Of a DNA stretch of 64,000 bases, positions 45,758-54,380 are shown one piece after another; the first letter of the stretch is position 1; each line of letters opens with the position of its first letter. The DNA is from Rappaport israeli (GTDB lineage: Bacteria; Pseudomonadota; Gammaproteobacteria; Cardiobacteriales; Cardiobacteriaceae). Under the pieces are notes generated by a model, which saw nothing but the letters and a program-made list of their open reading frames with translations, made no database searches and was not told where the DNA came from. A program made the translations under genes and the position numbers. The stretch covers positions 90,134 to 154,133 of the forward strand of contig NZ_LXHZ01000026.1 in NCBI RefSeq assembly GCF_001888055.1, read 5' to 3'.

Positions 45758-45761
45758 TTTA

Positions 45762-45799
45762 AAATTAAGATGAGCTGGAGGTTACCAGCTCATCTTTTC
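45762..45799 (-). terminator. Terminator of the BCCT transporter gene
   Basis: A 12-bp perfect stem (45768-45779 with 45786-45797) around a 6-base loop, with TTAATTTT following on the minus strand. It separates the transporter from ogt. Confidence 0.8.
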
Positions 45800-45806
45800 T
45801 ATGGGT

Positions 45807-47393
45807 TTAATTAGAGTTTTTCTCTTGTTGCTGTTTGAGTAGCTCGGCAGCAATTTTATCCACTTCATCTTGATTTGGGCGCTGTGTGGGCATTTGAATT
45901 GGAATAACCATATCTGCTTCAAATTTTAACACCTTGATAATCGCCATAAGCATGATGATTAGGATGATGGTGAAAGGTAGCCCTGCAACAATCGCGGCAG
46001 ATTGTAAGCTTTTGAGTCCGCCGGAAGCCAATAGAGCCAAAGAAATTAAAGCAAGCAATACGCCCCAAAACATTTTGATTTTAAATTTAGGTTGTAACGA
46101 CCCACCACTGCTCATGCTCGCCAAAATATAGGTGGCGGAATCGGCAGAGGTAATCAAAAATGTTGCAATTAAAATGATAGTTGCTGTTGAGGTGATTAGC
46201 GGTATAGGTAAAGCATGCAAAAATGCATACATCGCTTGGGTGTTATCTTGAGCAACAATTTGTGCGATTTGTCCACTTTCATATAAATCCATGAAGATGG
46301 CGCTGCCGCCAAAAGCTGCAATCCAAATAAAAGAAATCATTGGCGGGACAATCAATACGCCTATAACAAACTCTCTAATGGTACGCCCGCGCGAGATACG
46401 TGCGATGAAAGCGCCAATAAAAGGACTCCAAGAAATAACCCATGCCCAATAAAATACGGTCCATTTTTCAACCCAGTTTTGTTTGATTTGGTATGGGTCT
46501 AGACGTAGGCTGTATTCGATAAAGTGGCTGAGGTAGTCTCCAATGCCTGTTACAAATGCTTTGAAGATAACTGTGGTTGGTCCAAGAATAACGACAAAAA
46601 CGGTCAATCCAAAGGCGATAAAGATATTTAGATTAGAGAGAAATTTGACGCCACGATGCAAGCCAGTGGTTGCAGAAATCATAAAAATAATAGCCAGCAC
46701 AATGGTGATGATGATTTCAACCAAAGTATTTTTAGGGAGTCCAAACACTTGTGATAAACCACCATTAATTTGCAAAACGCCTAATCCTAGTGAAATGGCA
46801 ATTCCGACAACTGTGGCGAAAATAGCTAAAATATCAATAAAATATCTTTTTTTAGCGCCATAGTCTTTACCAAAAACAGATTCGAGCGAAGTGGATATCA
46901 AGCCATCTTGTTTCATGCGAAATTGAAACAGACCGATAATTAAACCTGCAATGGCAAAAATTGACCACTGGGAAACGCCCCAATGGAAAAAGGTATAGCC
47001 CATAGCAAGGCGCGCGCTTTCTATAGATTGAGGCTCAATGCCAACCATGGGTGGGTTTAGATAATGGGTCATTGGTTCAGCGACGCCCCAAAAAACAATC
47101 CCCACGCCAAGACCTCCTGAAAATAACATGCCAATCCATGAGATGGTGTCAAATTCTGGTTCTTCATCAAAGCGCCCGAGTTTGAGTTTGCCGTAGCGTG
47201 TAAAGATAATCGCAATTAAAAAGACATCAAATACGAATACCGATAGCATAAATACCCAGCCAAATGTGCTTGCAACCCAATCATAGGTGCTGGCAGCAAT
47301 GTTGCCAAAGGCGGTAGGGAAGAAAAATCCAATAATGGTAAAGGCAATAATCAATGCCGCAGATAAAGTGAGAACGGGGGAAAAAGATTTCAT
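45807..47393 (-). CDS. BCCT-family betaine/choline/carnitine transporter
   Basis: A secondary transporter of about 528 residues with 12 predicted membrane helices. SGGLGVGIVFWGVAEPMTHY and the BCCT signature WTVFYWAWVISWSPFIGAFI with its Trp box are clear. The C-terminus has a charged tail rich in Gln and Glu. The substrate is probably a quaternary amine such as glycine betaine or choline, for osmoprotection, but cannot be fixed from sequence. ATG 47393 (MKSFSPVLTLS) is preferred; an in-frame TTG at 47435 would extend it. It lacks the strong C/A bias of other minus-strand genes. Confidence 0.9.
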   Translation of the reverse strand: MKSFSPVLTLSAALIIAFTIIGFFFPTAFGNIAASTYDWVASTFGWVFMLSVFVFDVFLIAIIFTRYGKLKLGRFDEEPEFDTISWIGMLFSGGLGVGIVFWGVAEPMTHYLNPPMVGIEPQSIESARLAMGYTFFHWGVSQWSIFAIAGLIIGLFQFRMKQDGLISTSLESVFGKDYGAKKRYFIDILAIFATVVGIAISLGLGVLQINGGLSQVFGLPKNTLVEIIITIVLAIIFMISATTGLHRGVKFLSNLNIFIAFGLTVFVVILGPTTVIFKAFVTGIGDYLSHFIEYSLRLDPYQIKQNWVEKWTVFYWAWVISWSPFIGAFIARISRGRTIREFVIGVLIVPPMISFIWIAAFGGSAIFMDLYESGQIAQIVAQDNTQAMYAFLHALPIPLITSTATIILIATFLITSADSATYILASMSSGGSLQPKFKIKMFWGVLLALISLALLASGGLKSLQSAAIVAGLPFTIILIIMLMAIIKVLKFEADMVIPIQMPTQRPNQDEVDKIAAELLKQQQEKNSN

Positions 47394-47559
47394 AGTATTG
47401 AAGGCATATTGAAAATAGCGTGCTAGTATACCCAAACATTGCCAATCTACAAAGATAGAATTTAGATAAAGCGCTTTTGTTATTTAACGTAAATACTTGT
47501 CTGTAATTGGTATAAAATAGCGCGTTTTTGTGTTGTTGTTTAGTCTAGTAGAGGGTGAT

Positions 47560-48375
47560 ATGGCAATTAAGCGGGTAACGTTATTAGGGACTTCTGGGGT
47601 AGGGAAAACTACTTTAAGTGCGTTGCTTTCGCGCGAGGGTTGGTATCATTACTCGGGGGATTATCGAATTGCAACGACGTATTTGGCAATGCCTATACAA
47701 GAATGGTTGATGGATTGCTTAAATCAAGCATGTTCGCAAATGGACACGAGTTTGGCAGAACTTTATCGCGCTCAGGCTGTCGCGTTGAAAGCTCAAGTCA
47801 GTATTGATAATTTAGCGGTTGTTTCTCAATTTATCGGCAAGTTAGGGCAAACAGGATATAGTGAGCGAGTCTTTCGCGCACGTCAGCAGTTGTTTCGTCG
47901 TGCTGAATTAAATGCGATGTTGGATGTGCCTTTGTTTATTGAGCGTGCGCAACGGTTAGGATACGACTATTTTATGAATGATGCAGGTGGTAGCGTGGGG
48001 GAATTAGATGAATCTGCACTGTTTGCGATGCTTCAAGCCAATACTTTAATTGTCTATATTCATGCTGAAGAGGAATTACAGCAGGAGTTGCTTACCCGCG
48101 CTTTAAATTATCCTAAGCCAATTTGTTATCATCCTGATTTTTTAGATGAAATGATAAAAGATTATGCGCAACGCCATCAACAAAAAGCTGATGAATTTGA
48201 TAGCGATGATTTTATTCGATTTGTTATGCCAAAAATGATGGCGCATCGGCGTGCGCGCTATTTGCAATTAGCACAGCGCTATGGTGTGGTGGTTAATGCT
48301 AAAGAGTGTTGGCAGATAAGAGACCATCAGGATTTTCAGGAATTACTGTCTAAAGCGTTGGGAAATAAATCCTAA
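47560..48375 (+). CDS. Uncharacterised P-loop NTPase/kinase-like protein
   Basis: A 271-residue cytosolic protein. A Walker A (LLGTSGVGKTTLSALL) lies at residues 8-23, and a conserved-looking YHYSGDYRIATTYL follows. DYFMNDAGGSVGEL near residue 145 may be a Walker-B-like segment, and ICYHPDFLDEMI comes later. It resembles a shikimate/adenylate-kinase-like P-loop protein, but I know no assigned function. ATG 47560 follows GAGGGTG. It has no obvious operon partner; the lipoprotein and PhaR-like genes follow on the same strand after 31 bases. Confidence 0.8.
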   Translation: MAIKRVTLLGTSGVGKTTLSALLSREGWYHYSGDYRIATTYLAMPIQEWLMDCLNQACSQMDTSLAELYRAQAVALKAQVSIDNLAVVSQFIGKLGQTGYSERVFRARQQLFRRAELNAMLDVPLFIERAQRLGYDYFMNDAGGSVGELDESALFAMLQANTLIVYIHAEEELQQELLTRALNYPKPICYHPDFLDEMIKDYAQRHQQKADEFDSDDFIRFVMPKMMAHRRARYLQLAQRYGVVVNAKECWQIRDHQDFQELLSKALGNKS

Positions 48376-48406
48376 TATGAATTTAACTTAGCAAAAGAGG
48401 AATGAG

Positions 48407-48631
48407 ATGGGAAAAAGATTGGTATTAATAAGTATGGCAATGGTATTGGTTGGCTGTGGGGTAAATAATCAAACGCATAATTTATCTAAGGGTAATTGTC
48501 GCGAAATTGCCTGCGTGTCTGGACAATGTCAGCAAGCGCTTACAAATGAGAGTATGATTCAAACCCATTGTCAGGCAGTTGGAGGTGAGTTTGAATCAAA
48601 GAGATTAGAGAAAAAGAGGTTTTGGTTTTAA
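48407..48631 (+). CDS. Small cysteine-rich lipoprotein
   Basis: A 74-residue protein. A signal sequence (MGKRLVLISMAMVLVGC) ends in the lipobox VGC at residue 17. The mature part has four more cysteines in NCREIACVSGQC and THCQAV, and a basic end. I recognise no family. Its stop overlaps the next start (TAATG), so translation is coupled to the PhaR-like gene. A good AGAGGA precedes ATG 48407. Confidence 0.75.
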   Translation: MGKRLVLISMAMVLVGCGVNNQTHNLSKGNCREIACVSGQCQQALTNESMIQTHCQAVGGEFESKRLEKKRFWF

Positions 48632-49053
48632 TGTCACAGGCGCGACTGATAAAAAAATACCCTAATCGGCGTTTATATGATACCAGTGCAAGTTGTTATG
48701 TTAGTAATGATGATATTAAAGCGCTAATTCGTGCAGGGGAGCAAATTAATATTATTGATAGCAAAACAGGTGAGGATTTAACGCGTTATGTTTTGCTCAC
48801 AATTATTGCTGAGGGTGAATTATCAGGCGCAACACCTATTTTTACGCAAAAAACTTTAGCCGATATTGCGCGTTTTGATGAGGCGTATTTAGCAGGAATT
48901 TTGGGGATTTATTTAGAGCAGGCGGTGGATTTTTTTATTGCTCATCAGGAAGTGTTTTACAAACAAATGCGCGATTTTTCAGGGGATGACCCATTAATTA
49001 CAATTGCAAAGTTAATTCAAGCGCAAATCGATTGTTTGGAAAATTCTAATTAA
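48631..49053 (+). CDS. phaR: PhaR-like regulator (PHB accumulation regulator domain)
   Basis: A 140-residue protein. RLIKKYPNRRLYDTSASCYV is the near-invariant start of the polyhydroxyalkanoate regulator PhaR, with the DNA-binding domain in residues 1-65 and DIARFDEAYLAGILGIYLEQ in the second PHB_acc domain. In PHA producers it represses phasin genes. No PHA synthase or phasin is in the window, so the target here is unknown. It starts within the lipoprotein stop codon. Confidence 0.9.
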   Translation: MSQARLIKKYPNRRLYDTSASCYVSNDDIKALIRAGEQINIIDSKTGEDLTRYVLLTIIAEGELSGATPIFTQKTLADIARFDEAYLAGILGIYLEQAVDFFIAHQEVFYKQMRDFSGDDPLITIAKLIQAQIDCLENSN

Positions 49054-49197
49054 TCTTAATAATAAGTTGTCGCAATTATAGTGGGAGTTGTTAAAATACC
49101 GCGCGCTACAAATAGGTATAATGTCTCTTGAGTTGTGTGATTTTTATGGTTTGGGCGTTTTGCCTTGTGTTTATTTTTATTAAAAAGGAAAGCAACA

Positions 49198-51108
49198 TTG
49201 AATAAAGACAATTGGTCAATTGCAGATGCAGATGAGTTATATCGTGTATCAGGTTGGGGGGCTGGTTTTTTTAAGCTAAATGAAGAAGGAAAATTAGTTG
49301 TTAGCATTGACACGCAGGATAAGCGTACAGTTGAGGTGGCGATTGTAGATTTAATTCATGGTATGGATATGCGCGGTAAGGCGTTGCCTGTGCTGCTGCG
49401 GGTGCAAAATTTATTAGAGCGCCAAATTTCTTTAATTAATGAGACTTTTGCAAAAGCTATTGAGGATTCAGGCTACCGTGGGCAATATCGCGGTGTTTTT
49501 CCCATTAAGGTGAATCAGCAAGCTTCTGTAATTGAGGATGTGGTGCGATTTGGTAAGCCGTATCAACATGGTTTAGAAGCAGGTTCTAAGGCGGAGTTGA
49601 TGATTGCCTTGTCGATGTTACAAACCCCTGGTCCTTTGATTGTGTGCAATGGTTATAAAGACCGTGAGTTTGTTGAGTTGGGGCTTGGCATGTTGCGCTT
49701 AGGTTTTAAGGTGGTGTTTGTGATTGAAACGCCATCTGAGTTGCCGATTATTCTTGAGAGTTCGAAAGCGTTAGGCATTGAGCCGTTGATTGGTGTGCGC
49801 ACCAAGTTGTTTTCTCATGTTTCTGGGCATTGGAATTCAACCAGTGGCGACCGTTCGGTGTTTGGCTTGAATGCAAAGCAGTTGGTGGATGTGGTTGATG
49901 GTTTAAAAGAAGCTAATATGTTGCATTGTTTGCAGTTTTTGCATTATCACTTGGGTTCGCAGATTCCTAATATTCGTGATATTCGTACTGGGGTGCGCGA
50001 GGCTTGCCGTTATTATGCAGAATTGGTGGGAGAAGGCGCGCCAATGCAATATTTAGACTTAGGCGGTGGTTTGGCGGTTGATTATGAAGGGACGCGCTCT
50101 AGCAGTATTCATAGCCGCAACTATGGCTTGCAAGAATATTGTGTGGATGTGGTAGAGACCATCCAAAGCGTATTAGATGAGGAGGGCATTGAGCATCCGA
50201 CAATTGTCACTGAATCAGGGCGTGCAACTGTGGCTTATTCTTCAATGCTGTTATTTAATATTTTGGATGTTACTGGGTTTTCTGATGCCACTTTGCCGAA
50301 AATGGAAGGTGATGAAGACCACAATATTTTGCGCGAATTACGCTATACCTATGAGGCGCTTTCCCCAAAAACAGCGCAAGAGTGTTTTAACGATGCGGTG
50401 TATTATCGTGATGAGGCGCGTGATGCGTTTATGCGAGGGCAGATACCGCTAAGAATTCGTTCAAAAGTTGAGCAGATTTTTATGGTGATTATGGCGGCGG
50501 TGCGCACGATTGTACAAGAGTATCCCGATGCGATTTCAGAGCCTGAAATGCTTGAAAAAATGCTGTCTGATATTTATTACGCTAATTTTAGCGTGTTTCA
50601 ATCTTTACCAGATGCATGGGCTATTGACCAAGTGTTTCCGCTTGTGCCTTTGCATCGCCATAATGAGCGCCCGAATCGAAATGCCATTATTGCTGACCTT
50701 ACTTGTGATAGCGATGGGAAAATTGACCGTTTTGCACAGAAAAATGATGAATCACGCGTATTGCCATTACATGAGATTTTAGACAATGAAGACTATTATT
50801 TGGGGGTGTTTTTAGTAGGCGCTTATCAAGAAACCTTGGGAGATTTGCATAATTTATTAGGCGATACTCATGTGGTGTCGATTTATATTAATGAGGATGG
50901 CAGTGTGGATTATGTGCGTGAGGTTGAAGGCGATAGTGTGGCAGATGTTTTGAGTTATGTGGAATATCAACCGCAAAATCTTTTAGCACAATTTCGCCAA
51001 ACTGCTGAGCAAGCGGTACGTAATGGCACAATTAGCGCTTCAGAGCGTCAGCATTTGGTAAATCAGTTTGATGCGGGTTTGCGCGGTTATACTTATTATG
51101 AGCAATAA
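49198..51108 (+). CDS. speA: Biosynthetic arginine decarboxylase
   Basis: A PLP fold-III enzyme that makes agmatine from arginine, 636 residues, close to the E. coli SpeA size. WSIADADELYRVSGWGAGFF is the family N-terminus, the PLP lysine lies in GVFPIKVNQQASVIED, and HYHLGSQIPNIRDI, LDLGGGLAVDYEG and ESGRATVAY follow. The start is a TTG at 49198, 7 bases after AAGGAA, which is the only well-placed start. It opens a polyamine gene cluster. A TATAAT near 49122 may be its -10. The frame is intact. Confidence 0.95.
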   Translation: MNKDNWSIADADELYRVSGWGAGFFKLNEEGKLVVSIDTQDKRTVEVAIVDLIHGMDMRGKALPVLLRVQNLLERQISLINETFAKAIEDSGYRGQYRGVFPIKVNQQASVIEDVVRFGKPYQHGLEAGSKAELMIALSMLQTPGPLIVCNGYKDREFVELGLGMLRLGFKVVFVIETPSELPIILESSKALGIEPLIGVRTKLFSHVSGHWNSTSGDRSVFGLNAKQLVDVVDGLKEANMLHCLQFLHYHLGSQIPNIRDIRTGVREACRYYAELVGEGAPMQYLDLGGGLAVDYEGTRSSSIHSRNYGLQEYCVDVVETIQSVLDEEGIEHPTIVTESGRATVAYSSMLLFNILDVTGFSDATLPKMEGDEDHNILRELRYTYEALSPKTAQECFNDAVYYRDEARDAFMRGQIPLRIRSKVEQIFMVIMAAVRTIVQEYPDAISEPEMLEKMLSDIYYANFSVFQSLPDAWAIDQVFPLVPLHRHNERPNRNAIIADLTCDSDGKIDRFAQKNDESRVLPLHEILDNEDYYLGVFLVGAYQETLGDLHNLLGDTHVVSIYINEDGSVDYVREVEGDSVADVLSYVEYQPQNLLAQFRQTAEQAVRNGTISASERQHLVNQFDAGLRGYTYYEQ

Positions 51109-51157
51109 AATTTGAATAAAAGCACAATTAAACCCATTATTTATTTAGGAGAATAAT

Positions 51158-52363
51158 ATGGCACATGTTTTAATTATTGGGGCAGGTGGTGTGGCTAATG
51201 TGGTGGCGCATAAATGTGCGCAAGCAAAAGAAGTATTTACGCAAATTACTCTTGCTAGTCGCACGGTCAGTAAATGCGTGCAAATTGCAAAAGCAGTTAA
51301 AGATAAATATGACGTAGAGATTAATACCGCTCAAGTCGATGCGGATAATGTTGGTGAAACAATAGAATTAATCCGCAAATATAAACCTGATTTGGTCATG
51401 AATATTGCTTTGCCTTATCAAGATTTAAATATTATGGATGCTTGTTTGCAAACAAATGTTGATTATTTAGATACGGCAAATTATGAACCACCAGAGCAAG
51501 CAAAGTTTGAATATAAATGGCAGTGGGCTTATCAAGAGCGTTTTAAAGAAGCAGGAATTATGGCGCTATTGGGTAGTGGTTTTGACCCAGGGGTAACGAA
51601 TGTATTTACCGCTTATTTAAAAAAACATTGTTTAGATGAAATTCATGAATTAGATATTATTGATGCTAATGCAGGCGACCATGGATTGCCATTTGCTACA
51701 AATTTTAATCCTGAAATTAATATTCGTGAAATTACAGCTCAGGCAAAACATTGGGAGGAAGGCGATTGGCAAACAACTCCAGCATTAGCACAAAAGCGTG
51801 TATTTGACTTTCCAGCCGGCATTGGTGAAAAAAATATTTATATGATGTATCACGAGGAATTAGAATCTTTGGTTAAACATTTTCCTGAGATTAAGCGCGC
51901 GCGTTTTTGGATGACTTTTTCAGATAATTATTTAAATCATCTGAAGGTGTTAGAAAATGTAGGCATGACGAGTATTGAGCCGGTTGAATTTGAAGGCAAA
52001 GAGATTATTCCTATTCAATTTTTAAAGGCATTATTACCCGACCCTGCCTCATTAGGTGCGCGCACTAAAGGAAAAACGTGTATTGGTTGTGTGGCTAAAG
52101 GCATAAAAGATGGGGTTGAGAAGGTATTTTATATCTACAATATTTGCGACCACGAAGAGGCTTTTGCTGAGGTGGGTTCACAAGCAATTTCATATACGAC
52201 TGGTGTGCCAGCAATGATTGGGGCAAAAATGATGCTGGAAAATAAATGGCGTGAGCAGGGCGTATTTAACATGGAACAGTTTGACCCTGACCCATTTTTA
52301 GAGGCATTGGCGCAATATGGATTGCCATGGCAGGTTGTTGAATTGGATAATGTTTCTTTATAA
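51158..52363 (+). CDS. Carboxynorspermidine/carboxyspermidine dehydrogenase
   Basis: A 401-residue saccharopine-dehydrogenase-like enzyme. It condenses putrescine or diaminopropane with aspartate semialdehyde using NADPH, giving carboxyspermidine or carboxynorspermidine. The Rossmann motif is VLIIGAGGVANVVAHKCA. MNIALPYQDLNIMDACL, GSGFDPGVTNVF and DANAGDHGLPFATNFNPE are family marks. The adjoining nspC supports this role over lysine breakdown. The frame is intact. Confidence 0.93.
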   Translation: MAHVLIIGAGGVANVVAHKCAQAKEVFTQITLASRTVSKCVQIAKAVKDKYDVEINTAQVDADNVGETIELIRKYKPDLVMNIALPYQDLNIMDACLQTNVDYLDTANYEPPEQAKFEYKWQWAYQERFKEAGIMALLGSGFDPGVTNVFTAYLKKHCLDEIHELDIIDANAGDHGLPFATNFNPEINIREITAQAKHWEEGDWQTTPALAQKRVFDFPAGIGEKNIYMMYHEELESLVKHFPEIKRARFWMTFSDNYLNHLKVLENVGMTSIEPVEFEGKEIIPIQFLKALLPDPASLGARTKGKTCIGCVAKGIKDGVEKVFYIYNICDHEEAFAEVGSQAISYTTGVPAMIGAKMMLENKWREQGVFNMEQFDPDPFLEALAQYGLPWQVVELDNVSL

Positions 52364-52369
52364 CGATAG

Positions 52370-52405
52370 AGGCGGTAGAGCAGATGTATCTACCGCCTAT
52401 TTTTA
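52370..52405 (+). terminator. Hairpin terminator between the dehydrogenase and nspC
   Basis: AGGCGGTAGA (52370-52379) pairs perfectly with TCTACCGCCT (52389-52398), then ATTTTTATT. It could end most transcripts before nspC or act as an attenuator. Confidence 0.75.
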
Positions 52406-52418
52406 TTAGGGGAAGAGC

Positions 52419-53582
52419 ATGCAGGAGATTTTTTCTAAATTAGATTTATCCCGTCTACCAACGCCTTGTTATGTGGTGGATGAGGGGCTATTAGAGCGCA
52501 ATTTGCAATTATTAAATCGGATGCAGCATGAAAGTGGCGCAAGGGTATTGCTGGCATTAAAAGGATTTGCAATGTTTCATTTTGCGCCTTTGATTGACCG
52601 TTATTTATCTGGGGTGTGTGCAAGTGGATTGCATGAGGCGAGTTTGGGGCGTGAATATTTTGGCGGTGAGGTGCATACGTTTTCTGCCGCTTTTCCACCT
52701 GAGGATATAGAGCAGGTGCTGGCGCTATCTGATCACGTTATTTTTAATTCTTTTTCGCAATTTGAGCGTTTTAAGGCTGAGATTAATCAGGCTAAAGCAC
52801 AAAATCCGCATTTAGAAATTGGACTGCGGGTTAATCCACAACATTCTGAGGGAGCGGTGGCAATTTATGACCCTAGTTCGCCTTTTTCGCGGTTAGGCAT
52901 TGTGCGTGAGCAATTTAAGACGCAGGCGCTAGAAGGCATTAGTGGGCTGCATTTTCATAATTTATGTGAGCAGGATGTCGAACCGCTGAAGCGGACGTTA
53001 GCGGCAATTGAGCGCCAGTTTGGAGATATTTTGCCACAGATGAGATGGGTAAATTTTGGCGGTGGGCATCATATTACGCGCAAAGGCTATCAAGTAGAGG
53101 CATTAATTAAGTTGATTCGTGATTTTGCTAAGCGTTGGCAAGTAGAGGTTATTATTGAGCCTGGTGAGGCAATCGCGTTAGGCACTGGGGTTTATGTAAC
53201 GCGGGTATTGGATATTGTGGAAAATGGGATGCCAATTGCAATTGTTGATGGCTCGTGTACGGCGCATTTACCAGATGTTTTAGAAATGCCTTATCGTGCT
53301 GAATTGTTACATGCTGGGCAAGCAGGTGAGAAAGCTTATACTTATCGCATTGGTGGTTTGACGTGTTTGGCTGGAGATGTGATAGGGGATTATAGTTTTG
53401 CCCAACCTCTTGAGGTGGGGGAGCGTTTGGTGTTTTTAGATATGGCGCATTATACGATGGTCAAAACAACCACGTTTAATGGCGTAAAACTGCCAAGCAT
53501 TGTTGCATATAACAGCGCAACTGGTGCACTGAAGGTGGTGCGTGAATTTGGTTATGAAGATTTTAAAATGCGGTTGTCATAA
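52419..53582 (+). CDS. nspC: Carboxynorspermidine/carboxyspermidine decarboxylase
   Basis: A 387-residue PLP fold-III decarboxylase that makes spermidine (or norspermidine) from the carboxy form. TPCYVVDEGLLERNLQLL begins it, the PLP lysine lies in LLALKGFAMF, and FHNLCEQ, WVNFGGGHHITR, EPGEAIALGTG and LTCLAGDVIGDY follow. It completes a putrescine-to-spermidine route that bypasses SAM decarboxylase. The frame is intact. Confidence 0.95.
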   Translation: MQEIFSKLDLSRLPTPCYVVDEGLLERNLQLLNRMQHESGARVLLALKGFAMFHFAPLIDRYLSGVCASGLHEASLGREYFGGEVHTFSAAFPPEDIEQVLALSDHVIFNSFSQFERFKAEINQAKAQNPHLEIGLRVNPQHSEGAVAIYDPSSPFSRLGIVREQFKTQALEGISGLHFHNLCEQDVEPLKRTLAAIERQFGDILPQMRWVNFGGGHHITRKGYQVEALIKLIRDFAKRWQVEVIIEPGEAIALGTGVYVTRVLDIVENGMPIAIVDGSCTAHLPDVLEMPYRAELLHAGQAGEKAYTYRIGGLTCLAGDVIGDYSFAQPLEVGERLVFLDMAHYTMVKTTTFNGVKLPSIVAYNSATGALKVVREFGYEDFKMRLS

Positions 53583-53591
53583 GGATTAGTC

Positions 53592-54380
53592 ATGCGCATT
53601 GCAGTGCACAGCGATTTGCATACTGAGGTAAGCCAATGCACGCTAGATGGGCTATCGGCAGTGGATTTATTGATTTTGGCAGGCGATATTGGCGATGCGC
53701 GCTCGCTGGAGGTTTTTTTTACTACTTTAAGAGAACAAGCGCCTAAATTGCCAGTGATTTTTATACTGGGTAATCATGAGTTTTATACGCATGAATTTTT
53801 TGCCGCCAAGGTGATGTATCGTGAGATTTGCGCACGTTTTCAGGTGCAGATGTTAGATGATGAGTTTTTATATTTTAACGATGTGTTAATTATTGGCAGT
53901 GTGTTGTGGTCGGATTTTGCCTTGGCGGGTGAGCCTGAAATTTCTAAATCTTGGGCGCAAATGACCTTGCCAGATTTTAGATTTATTGGCTATCAGCAAG
54001 GGTTATTTGATGTAGATGCCATGCAGGCTGAACATCAGCGTTCAGTGCTATTTTTAGAAAAGGCGCTCAAAATGCTTGCGCGGCATAAATTGGTAGTGAG
54101 TCATTTTTTGCCCAGCGCTTTATTGGTTGCACAGAAACATCGTTTGGCAAAAGATGGTTTGGTGCGCAGTGCGTATTGGACAAGCCATTTGCCTAAGTTG
54201 TACGCGCAAGCCGATACGTGGATTTATGGACATAGCCACGACAACATTATGCTAAGCGATGCTGGATGTCGTTTTATAAGCAATCAACGAGGATATAGTC
54301 GTGTGGTTAATCAGGCTTCAGCGCCAAATTACCAACGCGATTTTGCCTTTAATTTGGATTTGGAGAATGAAAATGAATGA
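53592..54380 (+). CDS. Calcineurin-like metallophosphoesterase
   Basis: A 262-residue protein with all five metallophosphoesterase motifs: SDLHTE near residue 7, LAGDIGD near 30, ILGNHEFY near 57, LVVSHFLP near 170 and YGHSHDN near 215. It has no signal peptide. The substrate is not evident. It sits within the polyamine cluster, 9 bases after nspC and overlapping speB, so co-expression is likely, but a link to polyamines is only inference. Confidence 0.87.
   Translation: MRIAVHSDLHTEVSQCTLDGLSAVDLLILAGDIGDARSLEVFFTTLREQAPKLPVIFILGNHEFYTHEFFAAKVMYREICARFQVQMLDDEFLYFNDVLIIGSVLWSDFALAGEPEISKSWAQMTLPDFRFIGYQQGLFDVDAMQAEHQRSVLFLEKALKMLARHKLVVSHFLPSALLVAQKHRLAKDGLVRSAYWTSHLPKLYAQADTWIYGHSHDNIMLSDAGCRFISNQRGYSRVVNQASAPNYQRDFAFNLDLENENE

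Noticed and set aside
46543-46863. 106-residue + strand frame inside the transporter gene
   Set aside because: Antisense to a clear BCCT transporter; no protein-like motif.
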